Shown here one piece after another: positions 1 through 6,032 of a stretch of DNA of 9,203 nt. The position numbers and the translations under genes were made by a program. The notes below the pieces were generated by a model, which was not told where the DNA came from, ran no database searches, and worked only from the letters and a program-made list of their open reading frames with translations. This DNA comes from CAZDML01 sp964506645. Lineage in GTDB: Bacteria; Elusimicrobiota; Elusimicrobia; 2-01-FULL-59-12. Numbering within the stretch: position 1 is the stretch's first letter; each line of letters starts with the position of its first letter. The DNA is taken from the NCBI GenBank assembly GCA_964506645.1, contig CAZDML010000087.1:1-9203 (forward strand). The letters run 5' to 3'.

Positions 1-667
1 CGTTGTACGGCAGAGCGGTTTGTGGCGATTCCTGGTGAACGAGGAGCGTCCCAGACTGATTGGGCAGCACGCCTCGCGGCAGTATTCCTTGGGTCGGTTT
101 GGAGGTCTGGTTGCTGTCCGGAACACTGAAGGACACATCGTTTTGAGCGACGGGCACCGACATCGTGTCGATAATGCTCGTGCTAAACGGCGCATTGGGA
201 TTGCCCCAATACGAGGTTTGTCCGTTCTGGACGACCTGCATGTAGTAGGTGAATTTATACCCGACTTGGAACAGCCTGATAACGTCGATGGGAACAAATC
301 CGGTTCCTATTAGGTTGTTCGGATTGGCATCGCGAACAAACGTAATAGGAAGGGGTGTTGGAATGGTGATCGCGTTTCCTTGATCATTAAACACCTGGTA
401 CACAATTTCCGCTCGCAAGTTGTTTGTGTTCACCCGCCCGCGATCGGCTCGGCTGATGCGTAGCGGCCAGAAAACGATCGGCTTATACATAAACACTTGC
501 GGCGGTAATTGTGAACCACCAATGTTGAAAACGCCCCCTCCCCCGCCATTAAACGTGATCTGCGAGAGATCGATAGACACAGGTATTGACACAGCGGCAT
601 GGCTCGAGCGTGACCCGAGGCTCAGGCTTGCCAATAATGTGGCGACGATGAGAAGTCGTTTTTTCAT
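1..667 (-). CDS. Secreted protein, putative surface-fibre subunit (partial, runs off left edge)
   Basis: The reading frame stays open for 222 codons to the window edge, so the C-terminus is missing. It starts with a Sec signal peptide (MKKR, a hydrophobic stretch, then a predicted cut after SHA at about residue 24). The mature chain begins AVSIPVSIDL, a β-strand with alternating hydrophobic residues that closely resembles the mature start of the secreted protein encoded at 1520-2470. The visible mature part is rich in Asn, Pro, Val and aromatic residues, has a run of five Gly near residue 41, and shows no cysteine and no catalytic motif. The start lies 3 bases after the stop of the chaperone-like gene with only a weak Shine-Dalgarno (AAGAA), so translation is probably coupled. 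I do not recognise a named family. A structural subunit or adhesin exported with the help of the neighbouring chaperone is an inference from context. The gene is certain; its role is not. Confidence 0.8.
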   Translation of the reverse strand, partial: MKKRLLIVATLLASLSLGSRSSHAAVSIPVSIDLSQITFNGGGGGVFNIGGSQLPPQVFMYKPIVFWPLRISRADRGRVNTNNLRAEIVYQVFNDQGNAITIPTPLPITFVRDANPNNLIGTGFVPIDVIRLFQVGYKFTYYMQVVQNGQTSYWGNPNAPFSTSIIDTMSVPVAQNDVSFSVPDSNQTSKPTQGILPRGVLPNQSGTLLVHQESPQTALPYN

Positions 668-670
668 TTC

Positions 671-1507
671 TTACTGAATGGTGACGCTTTGCTCCTTTTC
701 AATAAAGACAGTCGATGGCTCAAACGTCACCCGGGCTTTGACAATGTAATCTCCGGGCGGGAGTGTGCCCTCGGTTTTTGCGGTGTAGCTTGTTTCAGCT
801 TGTGGCATTGAAGGCCAGCCGGCTTGAAAGTTCATCTGGGCGACGGCATCTTTCGATCCTTTTTTGAAGATCTCAAAACGTCCGCTGGGCCGTTGATGAA
901 CGTTGCCGGTGTTCTTGACGATCAGGGAGCCTTCAATCGATGCGGGGGCATCGGTGGCCGCTTTGAGATTGCGGACGCCAAGGCCTGTTACATCGGATTC
1001 CCCTTTTTCCGTTCCTTGGACACGCACATAGACCGAAGCGCTGATCATGGTGACAATGCGTGTTTCAATGCCGGTATGCACATCTTGTGGCTTATTGACC
1101 TTGAGTTCTGAGGGGTTCTGAGGAATAAAGGTCACAAACGCGGCCAGTTCGCCAGAGGCTTTTTCTGGAGCGCGGACTTTTACCTTTACGATTTCGGTTT
1201 TGTGCGCCGGAATCGTAATTTCCTTAAACGGCGGCTCGACCCAGCTTGAGGCTGAGAAAGCTTTGTTTTCAGGAAGGACAAACGAATCCCTAACCTTGGT
1301 ATGAAGCGTGAGCGGTTTATCCTGGTCGTTCACGAGTTCATAAGTGACGGTCGTCGTTTTCCCCGGTTTAACAGTCGCGACCCGGAATCCGGGTTGGACT
1401 GAAAACGCCCACACTCTGGGCGCAAGGCCCAGAGTGTAGACGGTCAGCGCGAGCCAGAGGCTCGCTTTCGGAGAAGAACGTCGGCCATGTCGCATGGTCA
1501 ATGGCAT
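671..1507 (-). CDS. Periplasmic PapD/DUF916-like chaperone or Ig-like secreted protein
   Basis: This 278-residue protein has a basic N-terminus and a hydrophobic export segment (about residues 16-34, likely cut after VWA). An Ig-like domain follows (about 35-165), with the PapD-like pattern of an N-terminal VQPGFRV strand, PGKTTTVTYELVN, SSWVEPP at 87-93 and a repeating IVKVKVRAPE strand. A second β-domain (about 190-278) contains VKNTGNVHQRPSG. This arrangement resembles pilus chaperones (COG3121) and the DUF916/DUF3324 proteins that bind secreted partners. It probably works in the periplasm, holding or capping the neighbouring secreted subunits. The ATG at 1507 is preferred because GAGGAA (1511-1516) precedes it at a short spacing; the ATG four codons in lacks a site. 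It lies 12 bases after the upstream gene and 3 bases before the next, inside one operon. No usher gene is visible. The two-domain fold is fairly sure, the exact family less so. Confidence 0.7.
   Translation of the reverse strand: MPLTMRHGRRSSPKASLWLALTVYTLGLAPRVWAFSVQPGFRVATVKPGKTTTVTYELVNDQDKPLTLHTKVRDSFVLPENKAFSASSWVEPPFKEITIPAHKTEIVKVKVRAPEKASGELAAFVTFIPQNPSELKVNKPQDVHTGIETRIVTMISASVYVRVQGTEKGESDVTGLGVRNLKAATDAPASIEGSLIVKNTGNVHQRPSGRFEIFKKGSKDAVAQMNFQAGWPSMPQAETSYTAKTEGTLPPGDYIVKARVTFEPSTVFIEKEQSVTIQ
1411..1437 (-). other. Perfect 11-bp inverted repeat inside the chaperone gene
   Basis: ACACTCTGGGC and its exact complement are separated by a 5-base loop. In the transcript this forms a strong GC-rich hairpin over codons 24-33 of the chaperone-like gene, in the end of the signal-peptide region. 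No U-run follows, so it is not an intrinsic terminator. A second small palindrome, CCCGG-AAT-CCGGG (1381-1393), lies 17 bases further along the message. Confidence 0.75.
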
Positions 1508-1519
1508 GACTTCCTCGTC

Positions 1520-2470
1520 TTAGTAGTTCAGTACGTCCAGGTAGATGGTCGTCCCGTACGTGGTCTGCAACGCACCGGTCGAGTCAATACCGAGAACCAG
1601 GTAAGCCGGGTTGAAGTTGCCGTTTCCTGATCCATCTTCTTTCGTGTTCACACCGAACGCGCCCACCACAGAGGAGTAGTTAAACGCACCGCGGCGCTGC
1701 GCCCCATTCGCATACCCTGTGTACCACAGGTTGGCGGGGTCGTTGTTGTTCTGATCGATGAAGAAGTGTGTCGAGTAGTCACAGAAGCCTACGTTTCCGC
1801 GAGCAGAAGCTGCATACGGACCTTCTGCCGGACAAGGACCTCCTGCAAGGTTTTCCACTTCCGTCGGCATGTAGAGCGCGCTTGAGGTCGAGATTTTGAC
1901 CGAGCCGTTGACGTTCGCATTGGAAGCGCCTCTGAGGACATTGACGTCCAAGGCTTTCCAAACAAGCGGAAGGACCGAACCGCGGTTCGGATCTTCTGGA
2001 TCAGCGCTGCCGTAACCGCCTACCAAACCACCACGCAAGGACACAGCGCCCAGCGGATCATTCGGGCTATTGACCGTGTTGGTCGTGTAGATGAGAATGG
2101 CCGAAGCAACCGTATTGCCGCGGGTATAGGTTAATTTAATGGCGTTGTCAGACCACAGCGCGTTCTGATTGTTGGCGCTGTTGTCGGCCGGGTTCAACCG
2201 GGTCGGATAGGCCAGGTTACTTCCGGAGGCAAAGTACTGGAACGTCATCGTGCTGGTTTGCACCGGCACTTGATTGGCCACGCCCGTTCGCCATTTGGTG
2301 AGGAACGTGTTGGGAATGTCGATCGTCGGTGCAATGCCGGCAAGAGTGCCGAGGTTGACATTGACCGGGATGGATACGATCGCGTGGGCGTTGCTAACCA
2401 TCGACTGTCCGATGATCAGGGCAACAAGCACGCGTACGAGTTTTTGCTTCAGTGTGCTCATGCGTTGCAT
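1520..2470 (-). CDS. Secreted protein with GFCD-STH signature, putative surface subunit (paralogue B)
   Basis: This 316-residue exported protein has a signal peptide cut after AHA (residue 30). The mature chain opens with IVSIPVNVNL, an alternating-hydrophobic strand shared with the secreted protein at the left edge. The rest is Asn-, Gly- and Ser-rich and β-like. It holds two mature cysteines (C213 and C230) that could form one disulphide. C230 lies in GFCDYSTHFF, and the chain ends in the strand TTIYLDVLNY. These marks, together with ILIYTTN and LPLVWK, recur in the same order in the product encoded at 2535-3410, so the two are distant paralogues. I know of no named family for it. The start is fixed by AAAGGAGA 8 bases before the ATG at 2470, the best ribosome site of this operon, whereas the ATG at 2461 is too far from it. 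The gene sits directly before the chaperone-like gene. A structural role on the cell surface is inferred. Confidence 0.8.
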   Translation of the reverse strand: MQRMSTLKQKLVRVLVALIIGQSMVSNAHAIVSIPVNVNLGTLAGIAPTIDIPNTFLTKWRTGVANQVPVQTSTMTFQYFASGSNLAYPTRLNPADNSANNQNALWSDNAIKLTYTRGNTVASAILIYTTNTVNSPNDPLGAVSLRGGLVGGYGSADPEDPNRGSVLPLVWKALDVNVLRGASNANVNGSVKISTSSALYMPTEVENLAGGPCPAEGPYAASARGNVGFCDYSTHFFIDQNNNDPANLWYTGYANGAQRRGAFNYSSVVGAFGVNTKEDGSGNGNFNPAYLVLGIDSTGALQTTYGTTIYLDVLNY

Positions 2471-2478
2471 GGTGTGTT

Positions 2479-2482
2479 CTCC
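2479..2482 (-). promoter_or_regulatory. Shine-Dalgarno of secreted protein B
   Basis: GGAG, within AAAAAAAGGAGA on the transcript, stands 8 bases before the ATG at 2470. Unlike the other genes of this operon, which rely on overlap or near-overlap, this one has a good independent ribosome site after a 64-base gap. Confidence 0.75.
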
Positions 2483-2498
2483 TTTTTTTGGTTCGTGA

Positions 2499-2521
2499 TT
2501 CAGCGCTTCTCCGGCGCTGAA
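2499..2521 (-). other. Intercistronic hairpin between secreted proteins A and B
   Basis: TTCAGCGC and GCGCTGAA form a perfect 8-bp stem with a 7-base loop in the 64-base gap between the two paralogous secreted-protein genes. On the transcript it is followed by an A-rich tract and the ribosome site of the next gene, not by U residues. It is therefore better read as a stability or processing element than as a terminator. Confidence 0.6.
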
Positions 2522-2534
2522 AGCGGTTACAGCT

Positions 2535-3410
2535 TTACTGCGTTACCAAGTCCAATAAGAGGGTCGTGTTGTATGTCATACCGGCATTGTGAATGTCACG
2601 GGCAATCGTTCCCGGGCTGAATTTCGCGCCAAGATACACAAAATACGTTCCGATACCCGGCGGCAATGTGGTGTAGGACTGTCGGAAGCCTTCATGGGTC
2701 GCGGCACCATCACTGCTTAAAAGAGATTGATAGGCTTTGGCGTCATCCTTGGCCGGGCCGGCACTCATGTTCTGCCACCATGTTGTGTTGTGCTGCGCGG
2801 TCGTATCGCGATCGCCAACGTCACAGAGATAGTGCGTTGAGAAATCACAGAAACCGGGGTTGGTCCGTACGCCGCCATTCTGACAAACGCCCCCGGTCGA
2901 TGCCGTAATCTCCTGCGGCACGTTGGTGGTGATGCCCACAGAATAGGTGATCGTTGAAGAGGAAACTTTCCATGTCATCGGGATCAAGAACTGATGATCG
3001 CTAGACACCATGCCCGCGATGGGAGCCACGTCTTTGAGCGGTCCCGTGTATCCGTTGGCAATGTTGTCGGTGTAAATCTGTAAGACCCACCCCGCTCGAT
3101 TTTCTTTGACAGACGAAACTTTGATGAAGCGGTTGGCAATCCACCAACCCTGGGCGTTCATCGTGCCGTTGTTGGGATTGTCGACATTGCCGTCGGTATT
3201 CGAATCGGTCACGGGGCTCCAGGTGATGTTCGATCCTGTGCAGTTCGCAGGCTGGGTGGTGACACACAGCTGGTAGGTGAAGGTGGAGCTGATGGCCGAC
3301 AAGACCGTAAGGTCGGCCTGGGTCTTAGCGCCGTAAGTGACGATCGAAACCGCCTTTGCCTGTACCGCCAAAAGCAGGAGACAGCTAACAATGAAGAATA
3401 GTTTTTTCAT
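2535..3410 (-). CDS. Secreted cysteine-containing protein, putative surface subunit (paralogue A)
   Basis: This 291-residue exported protein has a clear signal peptide (MKKLFF, hydrophobic core, cut after AKA at residue 20). Its mature chain opens VSIVTYG, sharing VSI with the two other secreted proteins of this operon. It has five mature cysteines (49, 57, 176, 188, 196), with C188 inside GFCDFSTHY, and ends in the strand NTTLLLDLVTQ. QIYTDN, IPMTWK, GFCD-STH and the C-terminal strand line up in order with the protein encoded at 1520-2470. The frame is open upstream to 3665, but that extension overlaps the barrel gene and would bury the signal peptide. The ATG at 3410 overlaps the upstream stop by one base (TAATG) and has no clear Shine-Dalgarno, which points to coupled translation. 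No enzyme motif is seen. A disulphide-bonded surface subunit is inferred. Confidence 0.8.
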   Translation of the reverse strand: MKKLFFIVSCLLLLAVQAKAVSIVTYGAKTQADLTVLSAISSTFTYQLCVTTQPANCTGSNITWSPVTDSNTDGNVDNPNNGTMNAQGWWIANRFIKVSSVKENRAGWVLQIYTDNIANGYTGPLKDVAPIAGMVSSDHQFLIPMTWKVSSSTITYSVGITTNVPQEITASTGGVCQNGGVRTNPGFCDFSTHYLCDVGDRDTTAQHNTTWWQNMSAGPAKDDAKAYQSLLSSDGAATHEGFRQSYTTLPPGIGTYFVYLGAKFSPGTIARDIHNAGMTYNTTLLLDLVTQ

Positions 3411-4393
3411 TAGAAATACACCGTGAGCGCGATGCGGTGGCTTCCCGATGTGCCTTCCACGAAGAAGGGCACGGTGAAGCCATAGTCCAGACGGAACCCG
3501 GTTTTTTGCCCGATGGCCTGGTAGTAGCTGATGCCGGCAGCGGCCTGGTCGCGGTTCACGCCAGTACGCAGACCGAGGGCATCGTTGAAGAGCCAGCTTT
3601 CTGCGCCGGCGAGGACTTCGGTAATTCCGTCGCGGTACGTGAAATCGATGTCCGGAACAAGCCACGGCATCTGTTTGGATTGATAGGCGGTGCCGAGGGT
3701 GTATTTCATCGGCACACGGTCCGTAGCCTGGAAGCCCACGTCTGGGCGGGTGATATTTTGCACGACGGCCGAGATGCGCAGGCCGGCGAGCGCGCCGTGA
3801 TCGGGTTTATAGAGGGCTCCGAGGTCCGCGGTAAAGGCACCCGCCGAAGTGCTGCCCTGGGTGAAAACGGGGTCGTTGGCAGAGAGAGAATCGAGAGTGA
3901 CTTTGTGCTGGAGGTACTTTAGATTAACGCCAACCGCGTAGTCGCCATCTAAGCTCGGGAAGAAGTCGCCCAGGACGCGCGCGTAGGAAAATGTGTAGGT
4001 GTCTTCCGAGTAGAGATTGGTAGCAGCAAAACGTGCCCAAGAGAAGCCCCAGGAGCCAAAATGTGGGATCGGTTTCGAGGCAAAAGCGAGATAGTTTTGA
4101 TCAAGGTGGGTCGTATCCTGGCCGGAGTAGAGCGTCAGTCCTGTGAACAACTGAGCGTACATGGCAGAGGCTTCGTTCCACTGCACCTGCACGAGTCCAG
4201 CCGGGTTGTACAGCGAGGCGTTGGTATCATCGGAAATGGCAGAAAATGCACCGGCCATTCCGACAGGGCGAGCGCCCCAGCCCGAGTCCTGGAACGCAGC
4301 CTGGGAGACGGTTGGGAGGGCAACAAAAAAGAGACCCCAGAGGAAAACGATCTGCGCAATGCGGATCTGCGTTGTGCGTTTCATTCTATGCAA
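3410..4393 (-). CDS. PorV/UPF0164-like outer-membrane β-barrel protein
   Basis: The product (up to 327 residues) has a signal peptide ending SQA (about residue 32). It then carries the hallmark of PorV/PorQ/UPF0164 and FadL-like barrels: GARPVGMAGAF, SDDTNA and LYNPAGL across residues 40-67. Alternating aromatic β-strands follow to a C-terminal ALTVYF, whose last Phe fits the outer-membrane assembly signal. Members of this group act as outer-membrane channels or, in PorV, as shuttles for secreted cargo, so it may help place the operon's secreted proteins on the surface. The start is ambiguous. The TTG at 4393 has AAGAAGGTG 7 bases upstream, while the ATG at 4384 has none at useful distance; both give a working signal peptide. 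It is the first gene of its operon, just past the terminator of the signalling operon. The family is fairly sure, the cargo is unknown. Confidence 0.8.
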   Translation of the reverse strand: MHRMKRTTQIRIAQIVFLWGLFFVALPTVSQAAFQDSGWGARPVGMAGAFSAISDDTNASLYNPAGLVQVQWNEASAMYAQLFTGLTLYSGQDTTHLDQNYLAFASKPIPHFGSWGFSWARFAATNLYSEDTYTFSYARVLGDFFPSLDGDYAVGVNLKYLQHKVTLDSLSANDPVFTQGSTSAGAFTADLGALYKPDHGALAGLRISAVVQNITRPDVGFQATDRVPMKYTLGTAYQSKQMPWLVPDIDFTYRDGITEVLAGAESWLFNDALGLRTGVNRDQAAAGISYYQAIGQKTGFRLDYGFTVPFFVEGTSGSHRIALTVYF

Positions 4394-4400
4394 TTTTTAG

Positions 4401-4409
4401 CACCTTCTT
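4401..4409 (-). promoter_or_regulatory. Shine-Dalgarno that favours a TTG start for the barrel protein
   Basis: AAGAAGGTG lies 7 bases before the TTG at 4393 and 16 bases before the ATG at 4384. The spacing supports initiation at TTG, which adds MHR before the ATG-encoded Met. Confidence 0.5.
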
Positions 4410-4449
4410 GGCGGTCGAACAATCCAACCAAAGGTCAATATTTAAAAGC

Positions 4450-4479
4450 AAAAGACCCAGGTTTTTCCTGGGTCTTTTT
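4450..4479 (-). terminator. Strong intrinsic terminator after the signalling operon
   Basis: AAAAGACCCAGG and CCTGGGTCTTTT form a perfect 12-bp stem with a 5-base loop. On the minus strand it is followed by U-rich sequence (UUUUGCUUUU), and the plus strand also ends in a T-run, so it could work in both directions. It lies 48 bases past the stop of the diguanylate cyclase gene and separates the signalling operon from the surface-protein operon. Confidence 0.88.
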
Positions 4480-4526
4480 GTGAGAATTTTGAGTAAAAAA
4501 CTGATCTATTTTTAGATGTGTTTTCG

Positions 4527-6032
4527 CTATTCTTCGATAGAATAGAGGTGTGTACGGTTGCGGCCGTGCGATTTAATCCAATAAAGCGCTTCGTCTGAAC
4601 GTTTAATAAGTTCATCACTATTCGTCGCATGCGTCGGATACGTAGCAACCCCAATACTGACTGTGAGGTTGACCGTGGTTCCGTCGGGTAATGATATGGG
4701 TTCGTTGGATACAGCCTGGTGAAGACGATCCGCCAAAAGCATCGCTTCCTCGGCGGAAGTATCTGGCAAAAGTATAACAAATTCATCCCCCCCATATCTA
4801 GCCGTGAGGTCGACTTTTCGCGCATTGGAAAGGACGCGTTCTGCGACGGTGGAGAGGATGGTATCACCGGCCGGATGGCCATAGGTGTCGTTGTAGCGTT
4901 TGAAGTGGTCGATATCGAGCGTCATGAGCGAGAGCTGGCCGTGGGTACGCTCGGCCCGGTAGAACTCTTCTTTGAGACGTTGTTTGAAATAGCGCAGAAG
5001 ATAAAGTCCGGTGAGTCCGTCCGTGATGGAAAGCTCCTCAACCCCTTGGAAGAGTCGGGCATTTTTCACGGCCATCCCGACTTGCCCGGCGATACCCTCC
5101 AGAATACGTGTTTCTTCTGGGGAAATTTCCTGCTGGCTGAGCAGGTTGTCCACCATCAAAATGCCCATGTTTTCATCGCGCGTGCGCAGCGGCAGGTAAA
5201 TGATCGTTTGCTGATATTTTTCCAGGCGTTCATCATCGGTTTTTCCCAGCAGCAGATCGACCATGGGATGGACCCCGCGTTTGAGCGGATATTGCTCTTT
5301 GTCGAGCAGCTCCTGGCGCCCTCTCTGATCGATGGTCAGTGCGGCTTCCAGCGTGTCGCCTTCTTTGTTAATGAGATAAAACTTGGTGCGGTCAAACCCC
5401 ATTTGGTGAATGAGGCTCTGTCCGACGGAAAGAAGCATTTCTTCCAAGCGCAGCGAGCGGAAAATCGCATTGGACACTTCGTGAAGCGTCTGCATGCGCG
5501 CGACTTGCTGGCGTTCGGCCACAGCCATTTCCAGACCGCGCAGCGGCGTGGCCAGTTCATGGGCAAAATCTTTGAGCAGCGGGATGACGGCGGGTGTGAG
5601 CTTTCCGGCCTGTAGGCTTTCCACGCGGAGCACACCGAAGGTGTAGCCGAACGCACGCAGCGGAATATAGACCGCATTCATCGGCTTGGGAAGGACCAAA
5701 TAGTCGGGTTTTCCCGTGAGCATACGGGCCAAGGGCGAACCGGAGGGCAAGGCAATTTCTTCTTCCCCGGTCATCACGTCTCCGTGATCGACCTGCTGAC
5801 GCGCGAGGAGTGTCTGGGTGCGGTCATCGTAGCTGAACACCGTCGCGCGCTCGACTTGCAGCGATTCGCAGAGGTAAATCAGGGCATGCGCCATCAGGTC
5901 ATCCATCTCCTGAGGGATCATGATCCAATGGTGTCCCAGGCGCAAGGGTTCGTGCACCGGGATGCGCTGCAGTTCCTCGCGGATTTTCTGCAGGGCGAGC
6001 GGGGTGGCACTGGGGACGCGCGGTTTATTCAT
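4527..6032 (-). CDS. GAF-GAF-GGDEF diguanylate cyclase
   Basis: This 501-residue protein makes cyclic di-GMP from two GTP. It has no membrane segment or signal peptide, so it should be cytoplasmic. Two GAF sensor domains (about 45-170 and 185-328) are followed by a GGDEF domain (about 335-495). The catalytic motif is intact (RYGGDEF, GGDEF at 414-418), the metal-binding DID is at 373-375, DHFKRYNDTYGHPAGD follows, and the product-inhibition site RKVD (405-408) sits five residues before GGDEF. The enzyme should thus be active and feedback-inhibited. No EAL or HD-GYP domain is present. A stretch at the end of the first GAF (HELATPLRG, 158-166) resembles a kinase H-box. The start overlaps the solute-binding-protein gene by 8 bases, which argues for coupled translation. 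It is the last gene before the terminator. Ligands of the GAF domains cannot be read from the sequence. Confidence 0.93.
   Translation of the reverse strand: MNKPRVPSATPLALQKIREELQRIPVHEPLRLGHHWIMIPQEMDDLMAHALIYLCESLQVERATVFSYDDRTQTLLARQQVDHGDVMTGEEEIALPSGSPLARMLTGKPDYLVLPKPMNAVYIPLRAFGYTFGVLRVESLQAGKLTPAVIPLLKDFAHELATPLRGLEMAVAERQQVARMQTLHEVSNAIFRSLRLEEMLLSVGQSLIHQMGFDRTKFYLINKEGDTLEAALTIDQRGRQELLDKEQYPLKRGVHPMVDLLLGKTDDERLEKYQQTIIYLPLRTRDENMGILMVDNLLSQQEISPEETRILEGIAGQVGMAVKNARLFQGVEELSITDGLTGLYLLRYFKQRLKEEFYRAERTHGQLSLMTLDIDHFKRYNDTYGHPAGDTILSTVAERVLSNARKVDLTARYGGDEFVILLPDTSAEEAMLLADRLHQAVSNEPISLPDGTTVNLTVSIGVATYPTHATNSDELIKRSDEALYWIKSHGRNRTHLYSIEE

Noticed and set aside
3381..3410. IVSC at residues 7-10 of the secreted protein encoded at 2535-3410 looks like a lipobox.
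   Set aside because: Only a few hydrophobic residues precede the Cys and the hydrophobic core continues past it to a good AKA cut site, so an ordinary Sec signal peptide fits better than a lipoprotein.
3411..3665. An 85-codon open extension upstream of the ATG at 3410.
   Set aside because: It lies inside the barrel-protein gene in another frame, reads as low-quality Arg/Pro-rich sequence, and would bury a clear signal peptide.
4433..4438. TTGACC as a -35 box for the surface-protein operon.
   Set aside because: At 16-18 bases downstream there is only GC-rich sequence (ACCGCC region) with no resemblance to a -10 box.
4504..4517. ATCTA-TTTT-TAGAT small inverted repeat just past the cyclase gene stop.
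   Set aside because: A 5-bp AT-only stem is easily due to chance and is overshadowed by the strong terminator next to it.
4719..5615. A long plus-strand open frame (298 codons).
   Set aside because: It is antisense to the GAF-GGDEF gene, whose domain motifs are unmistakable; the plus-strand product shows no family features.
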